Notes: generated by a model not told the origin, from the sequence alone. A stretch of DNA of 64,000 bases from Akanthomyces muscarius (GCF_028009165.1 NC_079246.1:1674001-1738000), one strand, 5' to 3'; shown: positions 38,188 through 48,379, counted from the stretch's first letter. Numbers and translations: made by a program.

Positions 38188-38194
38188 CGAGTCA
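38188..38194. promoter_or_regulatory. CpcA/Gcn4-like element
   Basis: CGAGTCA differs at one position from the TGA(C/G)TCA consensus of fungal cross-pathway control. It lies about 80 bp upstream of the HOM6 ATG. The role is inferred from the gene's place in amino-acid synthesis. Confidence 0.3.
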
Positions 38195-38220
38195 ATTTTA
38201 AGATCCGATAGCGGGGTGGT

Positions 38221-38252
38221 GGTGGTGGTGCTTCAAAAACGTCGCACCACCA
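38221..38252. repeat. GTG/CAC inverted repeat
   Basis: GTGGTGGTGC at 38221-38230 and GCACCACCAC at 38243-38252 are perfect complements across a 12-nt loop. They lie 113-144 bp upstream of HOM6. Confidence 0.85.
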
Positions 38253-38504
38253 CGGCCGTCAGGGTCGATCACAGGCGGGGGGGACAGCGCCGACCAGCGC
38301 TTGTAGTTAGGTACCTAGGTAGGCAGTTTCAGGCTAACAATTTTGCCTTGGTGGGGGAGTTCGCAGCACGTCATTGCACATGCGCATATCTGGTGTTGCA
38401 TAATTGATGCGCTGCATTCTCCGTCATTTTTTTGTATTTACAAGAAACTTGTTGCTATATATAAAAGCGGAAACTGCCGATCAAACCTTGACTGGCCATC
38501 TCTG

Positions 38505-39067
38505 TTACAGCGCCTTGGCCAGAAAGGCGTCCAGCTGGGGCGGGTTCGGCTCGAAAATGTCCTCGACGCGGTTGCCGTCCTTGAAGAGGATAAAGGTGGG
38601 CATGCGGCGGATGCTGAGCTCCTTGCTCAGGTCCTGCAGCACGTCGACGTCAATCTTGCAAAAGTAGACGTCTTTGAACTTTTCGTCGGCAGCGTGCCTG
38701 GCAGAGATGAATACTGTGTCAACGGTTTTTTTCTTGGTCTTTTGAAATGCATGGCAGATAATGGCGGGGTAATGAAAGCAACGAGGGGCAGAGAATGAGA
38801 CCCTTGGACTGGCATATGCTGGGGGGGCTGATTGTAGGGTCTAGACGTACTTTTTGAAAAAGGGATCAATCATCTTGCAGTCGCCGCACCACAGAGCGTG
38901 AAAGTCGGCGACAACCACCTTGTGCTCCTTGAGCGCCGCGCGAAAGGTGTCGGGGCTGTTGCCGGGATGTTAGCCAAAGCCACTGTCCGTGCTGATGATG
39001 GAGACTAGCGGAAAAGACGGCTTCCTGGAGATACGAGTACATACTTGGTAATCTCTTCGATGGCCAT
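38505..39067 (-). CDS. thioredoxin with WCGDC active site
   Basis: Small cytosolic thiol-disulfide oxidoreductase. Three exons, 39067-39045, 38955-38851 and 38697-38505, with introns of 89 and 153 bp, give 106 aa, the standard thioredoxin length. The first exon is only 23 bp. The redox motif is WCGDCK with Cys31 and Cys34, preceded by VVVADFHAL. The cis-proline loop is RRMPTF (Pro76), and the ending FLAKAL is typical. Asp replaces the usual Pro of WCGPC. TRP14-type proteins have WCPDC, with Asp at the same place, so the redox potential or substrate range may differ. No signal or targeting peptide is visible. Inverted heat-shock-like elements lie about 160-190 bp upstream. Confidence 0.93.
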
Positions 39068-40232
39068 CGTGTCTGCTCTATTTCTTCTGGTCGGCAAGTG
39101 TAGGGAAATGATGCAAGAATTGCGACTCGTGTTCAAAAGCCAAAACGTCCCTCTCGTCCAGCGGGTCTCGGCCTGTATTATAGGCGATGAGGTGCTCCGG
39201 CGGCCGACAGGCTAACCCATCCCAGAAGTTCCAGAAGGGAGCAGACCCTGTAGAAGCTTCTATAACGGGCTCGCTGAACGAACGGCGGGGCTGTAGTTGG
39301 GAGACTCTGCAGGCCCCTGGGCGACGTGAAGGAGCGCCATGATTAATGCAATATTCTGCCTACCATGAGAGACGCATTTTAATAGTGTTCAGAAATCTTG
39401 ATCCTTTGCAACATTGAACTTGATTCTGCGTCTCATTTCCATCAAGGCAGAACCACCGTCTTCATCGCCTAGTCAACTGCGTCGTAACATCAAGTAGTTA
39501 TTCACCACAACGTCACAATTTCCGGCTATTTGACAAACTTGTTTATTCTAAAGCGAGTCACGCAGACATGCAGAAGTACGTCACCATGCAATGAGGCCCC
39601 GGATATCAAGCTGATATCCTGCACAATCCAGCCAGACCGAGTTCGTCTCGAGTCGGTAGGGTCAATTAGGCGTGCAGGCTGGTTGGACTGTGGTTAGTAG
39701 TCAGCATCGGAATTGAGAAGCAGATTTCGCCTGAAAGAGAAAAAGAAACCGAAAGGAACAGGAAGAGGGAAAATGTCCGACACAGGTCAGCGATAGTAGC
39801 CAATCTACCAAAAACCGCCCGCGAATGAATTCCTTTTTGATTGGGTTAGAACCGTCAAAAACGGGTGTGGCTCTATGACATCTCTTATGATATGGGCTGG
39901 AGTGGAGACATCCCATCCGTTGTGCATCATGCATAAAAATGTCCCAAAAGTCGACCAACTACATACTTCCTCCCAGCCAGCTAAGTAGAACTGCGTTGGG
40001 GGAAAGACTTTGCTGCCATCGCAACGAAACCCCCATATTGGCTTAAGAATTACTAATTGCTGATGTGCTTTGATGCAGACGGGACTGTGAATGATCAATT
40101 GACCCGCCCCCTACCAGGGTCAACTACCCATTTGTGAACCAGCCTAGCATTTTGCATCTGACAGCAACGAACACATCCGAAGCCCAAACAACTAGACATA
40201 TATCAGAAAATCACTCCGCACATGGCATTGAA
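39068..40232. other. intergenic: thioredoxin and regulator promoters
   Basis: A 1.17-kb spacer between divergent starts. The thioredoxin side carries heat-shock-like motifs. The middle has minus-strand open frames at 39701-40098 with no recognisable protein. Confidence 0.5.
39229..39260. promoter_or_regulatory. heat-shock-element-like pair
   Basis: TTCCAGAA at 39229-39236 and GAAGCTTC at 39253-39260 each fit the nGAAnnTTCn geometry bound by Hsf1. They lie upstream of the thioredoxin start. Stress induction is an inference. Confidence 0.35.
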
Positions 40233-42011
40233 ATGCCTACTCCAAGCAGTTCTGGGTCCAATGCCGTCGTAGAAATCCCTTCGTCAACAACGACGCAGCA
40301 GAGCGCACCACGACAAAAGAGATGGGCTCCCCGATCTCGATCTGGTTGTTTCACCTGCCGGTAAGTCATGAAGCTGCCCCCGTCCCTATACCGTTTCTGG
40401 TGGCTGATTCGCACGCTTCTAGGGCTTGTCGCGTCAAGTGCGACGAGGCGAAGCCAGTCTGCGGCAGATGCGTTCGTCTCGGCAAGCACTGCTCCGGCTA
40501 CGGCGTGGTGATGCCCGCGAGGACCACGGGTACCAGCTCAACCTCCAACTCGCCGGCTAGCTCTGATGGCACATGCGCGCTGAGCCGCCGGAAGCAGCGA
40601 ATATGTATCGAGGCTGAGCCGCTGGACTGGGATCATATGCAAGCGATCCAATTCTGTATGTACAACCCCCACCACTGATATCAAAATGCACCTGTCTCTG
40701 CGACCGCTGCAACGCCCTTCGCCCATCGCCCTGCGGAAGCTAATTGGAAGCGAAAACAAAAACAAAAGTCGTGCTGCATCTTCACCCACAGCGTTCGGCT
40801 CATCTACCTCAGCCGCCTGCCCCGCGCTTCGACACCTGGAGCCACGTACCCGTGATTTTCATATGTAGAATGATCTCTCAACAGATTCAATGGGCGTCAG
40901 CGAGCCGCGGCAGCCTGCTGCGACCGGGCGAAGATCCAGCGCTTGCGGGCACCTGGGCCAAGTACTTTCACTACTATCGGGAGCTCCTTTGGGTCACCAA
41001 CAAGTGTATTCAGGGCAGCGACCCGCATGGAGGGAAATGCCGTGCTCTTAACTGCATCTTTGCCCTGTTTGGTATCGATGTTCAGTTTGAGGAGTCTATG
41101 TGGCAAGCTCATCTCAATGCTGGACTTGCGTACGCCGAGAAGGTGGGAGGCCTCGAGGCGCTGCTCACGTTTCCGACTGAATTCAGTGCCTATGCGCTGA
41201 AGGACCTAAAACGTGTGCTATTGTAAGTCGCCTTTTGATTCCACATATGTCCTTGCCACACAGCTTAGAGCCTTGGACAAGATGTCGAGCTCAATTACTA
41301 ACTTGTACTGCCGTTCGTTTTGCTAGAGCTTCCATCATGTGCAACACTACAAGTCCTGCCAGTAAGCAGGTTCGCGGTGTGGACACCTACACGGATGCGG
41401 AAATGACAACGATGATCGAGAGTGTGGAGATCTTGGAGCCGCCTTTGGCAGTAGATATATTCATTGCCATCGCTCGCCTTACCGAGCTGCGCGTCCAGGC
41501 AGCCACTGGAGCCGCAGCGAAAACAGTAATCAACGAGGCTGCGCGGCACCGTCTTGACGAGCTCGAATCCTTCGACCCAGATGCCTGGGCCAGAGAGCAC
41601 GGCCTTGGCGAGTATCCGCTCGTGTCCGCGACGGCGCAAATTTATCGAGTCGCGACGCAGCTCTACGGTGCCCTCACCCTGGGCCGGGCATTTGCGGCCT
41701 GGTGGCCAGCAGATGGGAAAGTCCCGCGAAGGGTGCTGCAGGAGAGGCTTATCAGGCTACTGGGTGCGATGTGGGATCGGATCGGCAATCACGGTACCTT
41801 GCTGTGGCCGTTGATCATTGCCGGCGTGGCCGCGGCAGACGGCGACGCAGAGGAGCGTGCATTCATTGGGCGCTGCTTCCAGATCGGGAGTCGCACGCGG
41901 AGCATGTTTGTGAAATTCTCCAGATGTGCAAAAAAGGTCGAGCGGATATGGCTGGAGGGGGCGACGGACTGGGAAGACTGCTTCGCGGAACCTTTTGTGT
42001 GCATTGCATGA
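40233..42011 (+). CDS. Zn2Cys6 transcription factor, unknown target
   Basis: Putative nuclear regulator. Proposed exons are 40233-40360, 40423-40655, about 40769-41222 and 41327-42011 (about 499 aa). The first intron lies inside the zinc cluster. Joined, it reads GCFTCRACRVKCDEAKPVCGRC with C-x2-C-x6-C-x5-C-x2-C and a final Cys in GKHC, plus an extra Cys where relatives usually have Arg. The body resembles the fungal-specific domain of PF11951-type factors (VPVIFICRMISQQIQW, GEDPALAGTWAKYFHYYREL, EKVERIWLEG-like end). The second intron is uncertain. Only weak AAG acceptors keep phase, the best at 40768 with a CTAAT branch point 25 nt upstream. The start is the first in-frame ATG. It lies 5 kb from the P450 group and may be unrelated to it. 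Confidence 0.75.
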
Positions 42012-42892
42012 TAGTAGGATAAACCGCTGCTGAAGACGAATGTCACAGGACACACTTACATGGTATGGCAAGGCACGGCTTATAAAGTCCGTTGGTCGGC
42101 ATGCTGCTGTAGAATCCCATGTCAGGCGTAATGACTACCCAAGACTTGAAGAGGGCCGCCAGCGAGGAGATATGGGCGTATCGGAAGAGCCTCTTTTGCC
42201 TCTTGCATAATTAGAGCATCACTAAAAGGTAGGCGCATTATATACTACATGTATTTTCTCCGTTGGCACATTCACTCTACAATAAACATGCTCTGCTCGG
42301 CACCTGAAGCTCCAGCTTCTACCACTCTCCGAAAAGAGGCTAAGTCTCTCGTCGGCTTCTAATTGAGAATAAATCTATTTTATTCAGATTGTTAGTAGAA
42401 TCTTCATCTACCGTATGTTTCGTTATTTAGTCAAGTCCTATTGTTTCATAACCCTGGGCTAGAGGATACATACAATTCAATGTCATTTTCCGTCACGACA
42501 TTGACTAAAGAGCATATGCGATGAATCTTAAAATCTTCTGCAAGCTGAAAAGAAATCCTCTCAAAACTTGTATATTCTCACTACAGTTGCTTCTTCTCAT
42601 GCTCTGCAATTGAAAGCTCATCCGGTGGCTCGGCCCAGGCCGCGACATGGCGCCCCACCAGCATCGCAAACTCGCGCCGAATCTAGCTCCTGCAAAGACA
42701 GGATTCAGCTTTGCCATCTCACACCCTCAATATCAAGTAGCACTCCTACATGATACTTTGCGGCAAGCGGGCACGACGAGGACACTTCATTTTGCAGAGA
42801 TGAGGGTGATGTGATTCGCTTTCAGGAACACGGGTTGCCGCAGACCGTGACACGCATACAACAGACACCACAAACACACCACATCGCCGGAG
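42012..42892. other. intergenic, AT-richer
   Basis: 881 bp between two plus-strand genes. The centre (about 42190-42560) is visibly AT-rich. It holds the regulator's 3' region and the promoter of the CCDC174-like gene. No coding sequence was seen. Confidence 0.5.
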
Positions 42893-43903
42893 ATGCCCCA
42901 AGATCCCAACTTGTACGGGCAGCGGCCCAAGAAGAAGCAGAGAAAAGATGCCACCCTCTCTTCCTCGCTGGACTTTACCGCCCAGCTGACTTCGCTGATG
43001 GCGTCGGGCTCCTCGTCCGCCTCCGCCACTGGCGGTCGCGCCCGTCCTTCCAAGGAGCCCAAGGAAGACCTATTCCGCAGCCACACGGCGCGGAAGCGCG
43101 AAGCCGGCCACAAACGCGCCGAGGGCGACAAGCTCGTCCTGAAGGACGTGGCCGGCACCGAGGACGAGTCGCGCGAGCTGGTCCGCGCAAAGCGCAACAT
43201 GGAGAGCAAGGCGCGCCTCTACGCCGCCATGAAGCGAGGCGACTACGTGCCGCCGCAGGACAGCGACAGGGCCGCCGCCGAGCCCCTCATCGACTTTGAC
43301 CGCAAGTGGGCCGAGCATGAAGAAGGCAAGGGCCTGTCCGACTTGAGCTCGTCGTCCGGCGACGACGAGGGGCCCAGCAACGACGCCGCCGACGACCAAG
43401 TCATCGAATACGAGGACGAGTTTGGCCGTCTGCGGCGCGGCACGCGGGCGGAGAGGGAGCGCATGGAGCGGCGCGCGCGTCGCGGCCTGCTCGGCGCCGA
43501 GGAGCTCGACCGCATGTCGGCGCGCCCGGCCGCGCCGACCAACCTCATCCACGGCGACGCCATCCAGGCCATGGCGTTCAACCCCGACGACGCGGACGGC
43601 ATGGCGGCGCTGGCGCGCAAGCGCGACCGCAGCGCGACGCCCCCGCCGCAGAAGCACTACGACGCGGACAAGGAGGTGCGCAGCAAGGGCGTCGGCTTCT
43701 ACAAGTTTAGCAAGGACGAGGCGGTCAGGGAGGCGGAGATGCGGGCGCTCGAGGGGGAGAGGCGCCAGACGGAGGGGAAGCGCGAGGAGAGGGAGAAGCA
43801 GAGGGAGGCGAGGAGGAGGGAGATTGAGGAGAGGAGGAAAGCGATGGGAGATCGGAGAGCGAAGAAGCAGGCGGATAGCTTCCTGAGTGGCTTGGGAGAG
43901 TGA
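42893..43903 (+). CDS. CCDC174-like coiled-coil protein (DUF4078)
   Basis: A single exon of 336 aa related to CCDC174, a nuclear protein linked to the exon-junction complex and spliceosome in animals. The fungal role is inferred only. The N-terminus PNLYGQRPKKKQRKD is basic and could act as a nuclear signal. Then come an LYAAMKRGDYV segment, an acidic SSSSGDDEGPSNDAADD tract, and the family core EYEDEFGRLRRGTRAE near residues 180-195. A long Arg/Glu-rich helix (about 270-325) should form a coiled coil around the GVGFYKFSKDEAVREAEMR motif. It is convergent with FBP1. The opposite strand is open for 353 codons, a by-product of GC-rich codon use. Confidence 0.85.
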   Translation: MPQDPNLYGQRPKKKQRKDATLSSSLDFTAQLTSLMASGSSSASATGGRARPSKEPKEDLFRSHTARKREAGHKRAEGDKLVLKDVAGTEDESRELVRAKRNMESKARLYAAMKRGDYVPPQDSDRAAAEPLIDFDRKWAEHEEGKGLSDLSSSSGDDEGPSNDAADDQVIEYEDEFGRLRRGTRAERERMERRARRGLLGAEELDRMSARPAAPTNLIHGDAIQAMAFNPDDADGMAALARKRDRSATPPPQKHYDADKEVRSKGVGFYKFSKDEAVREAEMRALEGERRQTEGKREEREKQREARRREIEERRKAMGDRRAKKQADSFLSGLGE

Positions 43904-44275
43904 AGGATGGTATTTTGTAAGATGAGGTGCATTTCGGGCCATCATCTCGTGTAACACATCCACCCAACTACGGTGGTGAGGCACTTCTTTAGGCTGATCC
44001 CTCCAAAGTCGGCATTGCGCTGTGTGTGCGATGCGGCAACTCGCCTCGGAGTCAAGAAAAAAAAAAGGGGGAGTAAAAAAGAAGCTACAGTTTACGAGCT
44101 CCGTGGCTCTGAAATCACAGGGCAACAGCACTAGCCTTGTTCAATGCTTGTTTGATTTGCCTATTCGATGCTCATTGTAAAAACGACATGTTCAATGCCC
44201 ACCATGTTCCATATATTGCGTAAAATTCGAGTTGTATTATTTTAGATTTTAAACATGTTCGCGCAAATAGACTCC
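43904..44275. terminator. convergent 3' region, CCDC174-like and FBP1
   Basis: 372 bp between convergent stop codons, AT-richer toward FBP1. It should hold both polyadenylation regions. Nothing else was recognised. Confidence 0.4.
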
Positions 44276-45424
44276 CTATTTGTGGAACTTCTTGACCTTT
44301 TCCATCTCGTCGTAGCTGCCCATGAAGATGCCGGCACGATCGTGGATGTGTTCGGGGACGACTTCGAGCATGCGGCGCATCTTGCTGTCGAGAGCCTGGC
44401 CACCAGCTGTTTCCTAGTTAGCTTGCATTCCGAATCCAAAAGTTCCATGCCTTTTTTCTTTGTAGCAATTCCAGATGACGTACCATTCTCGAAAACCATG
44501 GCCATGGGCGCACACTCGTAGAGGATGCGGAGCTTGCCCTTGGGGCTCTTCTTGTCGGCGGGGTAGGCAAAGATGCCTCCGTACAGCAGCGTGCGGTAGG
44601 CGTCGGCGACCATGGAGCCAATGTAGCGCGACGAGTAGGGCTTGCCGTTCTCCTGGGCCTCCTTGAGGGAGTTGAAGTAGTCGATGGTGGGCTGCTCCCA
44701 GTAGAGCGAGTTGCCCTCGTTGACCGAGTAGATGGCGCGGGCGCGGGGCATCTGCATGCTGGGGTGGGTGAGGATGAACTCGCCGATGCCGTTGTCGAGG
44801 GTGAAGCCGTTGACGGTGGAGCCCTTCATGGTGAGGACGAGCTGGGAGGAGGCGCCGTACATGGTGAAGCCGGCGGCGACGAGCTCGGTGCCGGGCTTGA
44901 GGACGTCGGCCTTGGAGGCGGTGGAGCCCTCGGGCAGCTTGTGGATGGCAAAGATGGTGCCGACGGAGACGCCGGCGTCGAGGTTGGAGGAGCCGTCGAT
45001 GGGGTCGCAGGCGACGGCGTAGCGCGCGCCGGTGGCGTTGCCAAAGTAGATGATGTCCTCCTCCTCCTCGGAGACGAGCAGCGCGCACTTGTTGGAGGAG
45101 CGCATGGCCTCGATGAAGAGGTCGTTGGAGATGACGTCGAGCTTCTTCTGCTCGTCGCCGGTCGTGTTGGAGGAGCCGGCGAGGCCGGTCAGGTTGACGA
45201 GGGTGGCGCGGCGGATGTAGTAGGCGATGGACTTGAAGGAGAACTGGAGGGCGTGGCAGAGGAGGCTTGAGGACGTGTTAGCGAGGCGAGCAAAGAGCTC
45301 GGGTAGGGAAGAGAGCAACTCACGTAAAGTCACCGCTGGCCTCGGGGTGCTTGGACTGCTCTTCATTGAGGAACCGGGTCAGGGTGACAATGCTGGTGTT
45401 GATCTTTTCCCCCTCGTTGGACAT
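44276..45424 (-). CDS. FBP1: fructose-1,6-bisphosphatase FBP1
   Basis: Key gluconeogenic enzyme that hydrolyses fructose-1,6-bisphosphate to fructose-6-phosphate in the cytosol. Three exons, 45424-45324, 45265-44484 and 44406-44276, give 337 aa, typical of the family. Intron 1 (58 bp, CTCAAG acceptor) joins GDFT to LLCHALQFSFKSIAYY. Intron 2 (77 bp) joins MVFEN to AGGQALDSKM. The metal-binding signature CDPIDGSSNLDAGVSVGTIF is intact, and so are the substrate-binding segments around YCWEQPT-like SLYWEQPTIDYF and GKLRILYECAPMA. The C-terminus EMEKVKKFHK matches the family. CreA-like motifs lie about 250-270 bp upstream. It is divergent from PEX11. Confidence 0.97.
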
Positions 45425-45671
45425 GATGGCGGTGTTGTGTGTGGTGGTGAGGGTGGTGGCCGTAGGATATGTGGACGAGGGCGGGAGAGAGACGGAGAGG
45501 TATGAAAGGGGGGTATATGGTAAAGGAGGATGAGTATGGGAGGAATTGGCAAGGAGGAAATGGGAAAGAAGGATAGTTTTAATCACGGTCCCACGATGCG
45601 CCGCTGCCGAGCTGGGCAGAGAGGAGCGTAGGTTTATCGCGTATTCTCGGGATGCAAAGCCCGAGAAATAG

Positions 45672-45697
45672 CTGGGGCCCAGGAGGGGATGGCGGGG
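45672..45697. promoter_or_regulatory. two CreA/Cre1-like sites upstream of FBP1
   Basis: CTGGGG at 45672-45677 and GCGGGG at 45692-45697 both fit the SYGGRG consensus of the fungal carbon-catabolite repressor. They lie about 250-270 bp upstream of the FBP1 start, as expected for a glucose-repressed gluconeogenic gene. Confidence 0.4.
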
Positions 45698-46025
45698 GAG
45701 GGGCAGCAAGAGACTTTTGCCTGGGCGGGCGAGGACACGCCATGACGACGAGTTGGGTCTAGAGGTGGTGACGGGTATGGCTATGAATTGATGGTTTATA
45801 GTATTTGACCCAATTTCTTGAATCTCTCGAATCAATTAACATGGTGCTTTTTTGGCAGTCATCGTGAAAAAAAAAAGCGTCACCGGTCGGGCGGCCCATC
45901 GCGGCGGCGGCGGATCGATTGCATTACCACATCATTACCACAGCGATTGGACAAGCAGCCCGCAGCGGTTGAAGCAACGGTTCTAGGCTCTTTGGCTGGG
46001 CTCAGCAGTGGCCCAGGGCGGCTAT

Positions 46026-46031
46026 CCGAGG
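46026..46031. promoter_or_regulatory. CCGAGG fatty-acid regulator-like site
   Basis: Matches the core bound by FarA/FarB-type regulators of fatty-acid and peroxisome genes. A second copy in reverse orientation (CCTCGG) is at 47237-47242. About one match is expected by chance in this spacer, so the evidence is weak. Confidence 0.25.
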
Positions 46032-47509
46032 CTTGGCGGGGTGACAAAAGGGCAAAACGGGCATTTTCTCGCAGCGGTCTTGCCCACTGTACAGTCCAAG
46101 CCACAGTGCTGTATGCATCTTGGCCTGCACCATGTTTGGCAGCGGTAACTAACTTGAGCTAGGGAGATGCGGGTCAGGAAAAAAGCTCAAGCAGAAGTCC
46201 TCTTTTTTTGCGGGCTCGTCCTGTGCAGAAACGCCGGCGCAGCAAGAGGATTTTCCGGGACGCTTTGGGGCGGTCACGCGAGAGAGGCGAGTTTTGCGCA
46301 GAGATGTGGCTGCGGCTGGCTCGGGGTAACGAGTCCGGGACAGGACGAGATGAGATTCTCACAGCAGCCGCAGGAGTGTTGCACAAACGCAGGACCAAAG
46401 GAGAACTGCGTAACCGTCGAGAGCTCTTTGCGGGCGTGATGAACTCTCTAATCACAGACCTCGCGGAAGGATCCGGCACATGGTATACTGCTGTACCGGT
46501 AGCCTTGTGCCTGGACTAGTTTGATAGCTTGGCCTGGTCGCCGCGCCATGTCAATCTTGGACCGGCGACATGGAGCCGCCAGCCAATTGAGCACATCGCA
46601 ACTTCAAGTTGGGATGATAAGACAGCTGCTGTTAGCAACCAGCGCCCAACATTGTCAAGCTTGGCGCAGTGTATCTGTTTGCAGAGTGCGCTGGCATCTC
46701 TCGACGCCTGGCTTCAGATTGCACATGAAAGAGCCAGTTGCCATTCCCGTAAACATCGCTAGCACGTGTTGGCAGACGCAATTTTAATGAAACTCGCCTT
46801 GTGTTGGCAATGCGAATCTCTTTTAATGCTCATGTTGCAATAAGATAGCTGACCCATGCCAGCGGCCGCTCTCACGTGCATCAGAGCAGAGCAGTTGGGC
46901 CGCCGACCAGCCCAGCCCAGCGTAGTGTCCACTGAGCCTCCGGCTACCGGGCCTTGCAGGCCTGTATTCCCCAGACCGGTCGGTTATGTGATTGAGCACG
47001 TAGGGAGCAAGCGATGCGACAGCTCCCTCTTTATATAAGCATACACGCAGTGGAAAAAATCATTAAAATGATCATGAGTAAAACAAATGCGCGAAATACA
47101 CTGCCAAGCCACTTTTTTTTTTCTTCACGCCTATACCGCCCGTCTTAGTAAACCCTCCCCATGGGCTTACGGTCGTCTGCATCATCTTCCTGGCTGCTGT
47201 TTGCTCTTTCTCGGTCGCTATTTTGTGGGGTGTGGACCTCGGCATGTGCGCGCGTTTCCGCCCGGCGGCCATCACCTCATATTCCCTCCGGGCACGGCGA
47301 TTACAGTCAAAAGCATCTCTCTTCCAACGTCAGCCATTTTTTGACATTTCTCCAACCATCTCCATCTTTCCTCCCCGGCTTTGAGATTCCATCTCTCTCC
47401 CTCTGCCCCCGTGTATAGCACCTCTGCCCGAGCCGCACAGTGCAGCCTCAGCCACCTGCGCAACTAATCAACGCCGCTTCACCCTCAAGCCGGCAGATCT
47501 CAGACTTTC

Positions 47510-47511
<2 letters not shown>

Positions 47512-47553
<42 letters not shown>
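47512..47553 (+). repeat. (CA)21 microsatellite in the PEX11 leader
   Basis: 42 bp of pure CA dinucleotide ends 22 bp before the PEX11 start codon, within the presumed 5' UTR. Confidence 0.97.
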
Positions 47554-47557
<4 letters not shown>

Positions 47558-47575
47558 GCTTTCCTTCCATTCACC

Positions 47576-48379
47576 ATGGTCGCCGACGCCCTCGTCTACC
47601 ACCCCTCGGTGGCGCACTACCTGCGCTTCGCCGCCACCACCGTCGGCAAGGACAAGCTCCTGCGCCTGCTGCAGTACTTTGCGCGCTTCTACTCGTGGTA
47701 CCTGCTCCGCACCAACGGCACCCCCGACCAGATCGCGCCCTGGAACGCCATCAAGAAGCAGTTTGGCACCGTCCGCAAGGTGCTCCGCTTCGGCAAGAAC
47801 GTCGAGCACCTCAAGGCCGCCGCCGCCGCCGCCGACGCCAAGGGCATGGACCCCTTCCTCCAGTACGCCGCCGTCGGCCGCCAGCTCGGCTACGCCTCGT
47901 ACCTCACCTTTGACGCCCTCGCCCTGCCCGACGTCCTCGGCATCCGCAAGAACCCCAACGTCAAGACGCTCACGACCAACGCCTCGCGCGCCTGGGCCGT
48001 CGGCATCGTCTTCAGCATCGTCGCCCAGACGTACACCCTCTACCGCCTGCGCGTGCGCGAGGCGCAGCTCGACCGCAAGGACGGCGAGGGCGTGGTGGAG
48101 AGCAAGCGCATCAAGATGTAAGTGCCCTTGGAACCAGTTTTCATGTGAAAATGCCACACACAGAGACCCAGCTTTCGCAAAGGAAAACAGAATAGAGATG
48201 CTGACCAACTTCACAGTGAGAGAGCCACGAGCCAGCTCCAGCTCCTCTCCGATCTCTGCGACTTGACCAACCCCGTCTCTGCCCTCGGCTGGGTCGGCTT
48301 CGACGACGGCTTCGTCGGTCTCGCCGGTACCACCTCCAGTTTGATCGGCATCTACAACCAGTGGCGCAAGACGGCCTAG
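47576..48379 (+). CDS. PEX11: peroxin PEX11, peroxisome division factor
   Basis: Peroxisomal membrane protein that elongates and helps divide peroxisomes and supports fatty-acid beta-oxidation. Two exons, 47576-48117 and 48217-48379, with a 99-bp intron, give 234 aa, a usual PEX11 length. The N-terminal amphipathic region (KDKLLRLLQYFARFYSWYLL, about residues 27-46) is the membrane-remodelling helix. RKVLRFGKNVEHLKAA follows, and the C-terminal segment reads GLAGTTSSLIGIYNQW, as in the family. The splice join RIKI-ERATSQLQLL restores the conserved tail. The start is the only suitable ATG and lies just after a CA repeat. It is divergent from FBP1. Confidence 0.95.

Larger units (their letters stand above)
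38109..38504. promoter_or_regulatory. HOM6 promoter region
   Basis: A 396-bp spacer holding the HOM6 promoter and the thioredoxin 3' UTR. It contains a 10-bp perfect GTG/CAC inverted repeat, a near-consensus Gcn4 site and a palindromic TACCTAGGTA at 38312-38321. Confidence 0.5.
45425..47575. promoter_or_regulatory. FBP1-PEX11 divergent intergenic region
   Basis: A 2.15-kb spacer between divergent genes. It holds CreA-like and CCTCGG-type motifs (listed separately) and a TATATAA-like box near 47032. The PEX11 leader from about 47340 is CT-rich and ends in a long CA repeat. No coding sequence was seen. Confidence 0.5.

Noticed and set aside
39701..40098. Minus-strand open frames between the thioredoxin and the second regulator
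   Set aside because: They show no domain or splice-consistent continuation and lie in a divergent promoter region.
43070..44131. 353-codon minus-strand open frame opposite the CCDC174-like gene
   Set aside because: GC-rich third positions create long antisense frames. The sequence is repetitive Leu/Arg/Val with no motif.
44764..45270. Long open frames in other phases over FBP1
   Set aside because: The FBP1 frame carries the full enzyme signature. The others are Gly/Val-rich or Arg/His-rich by-products.
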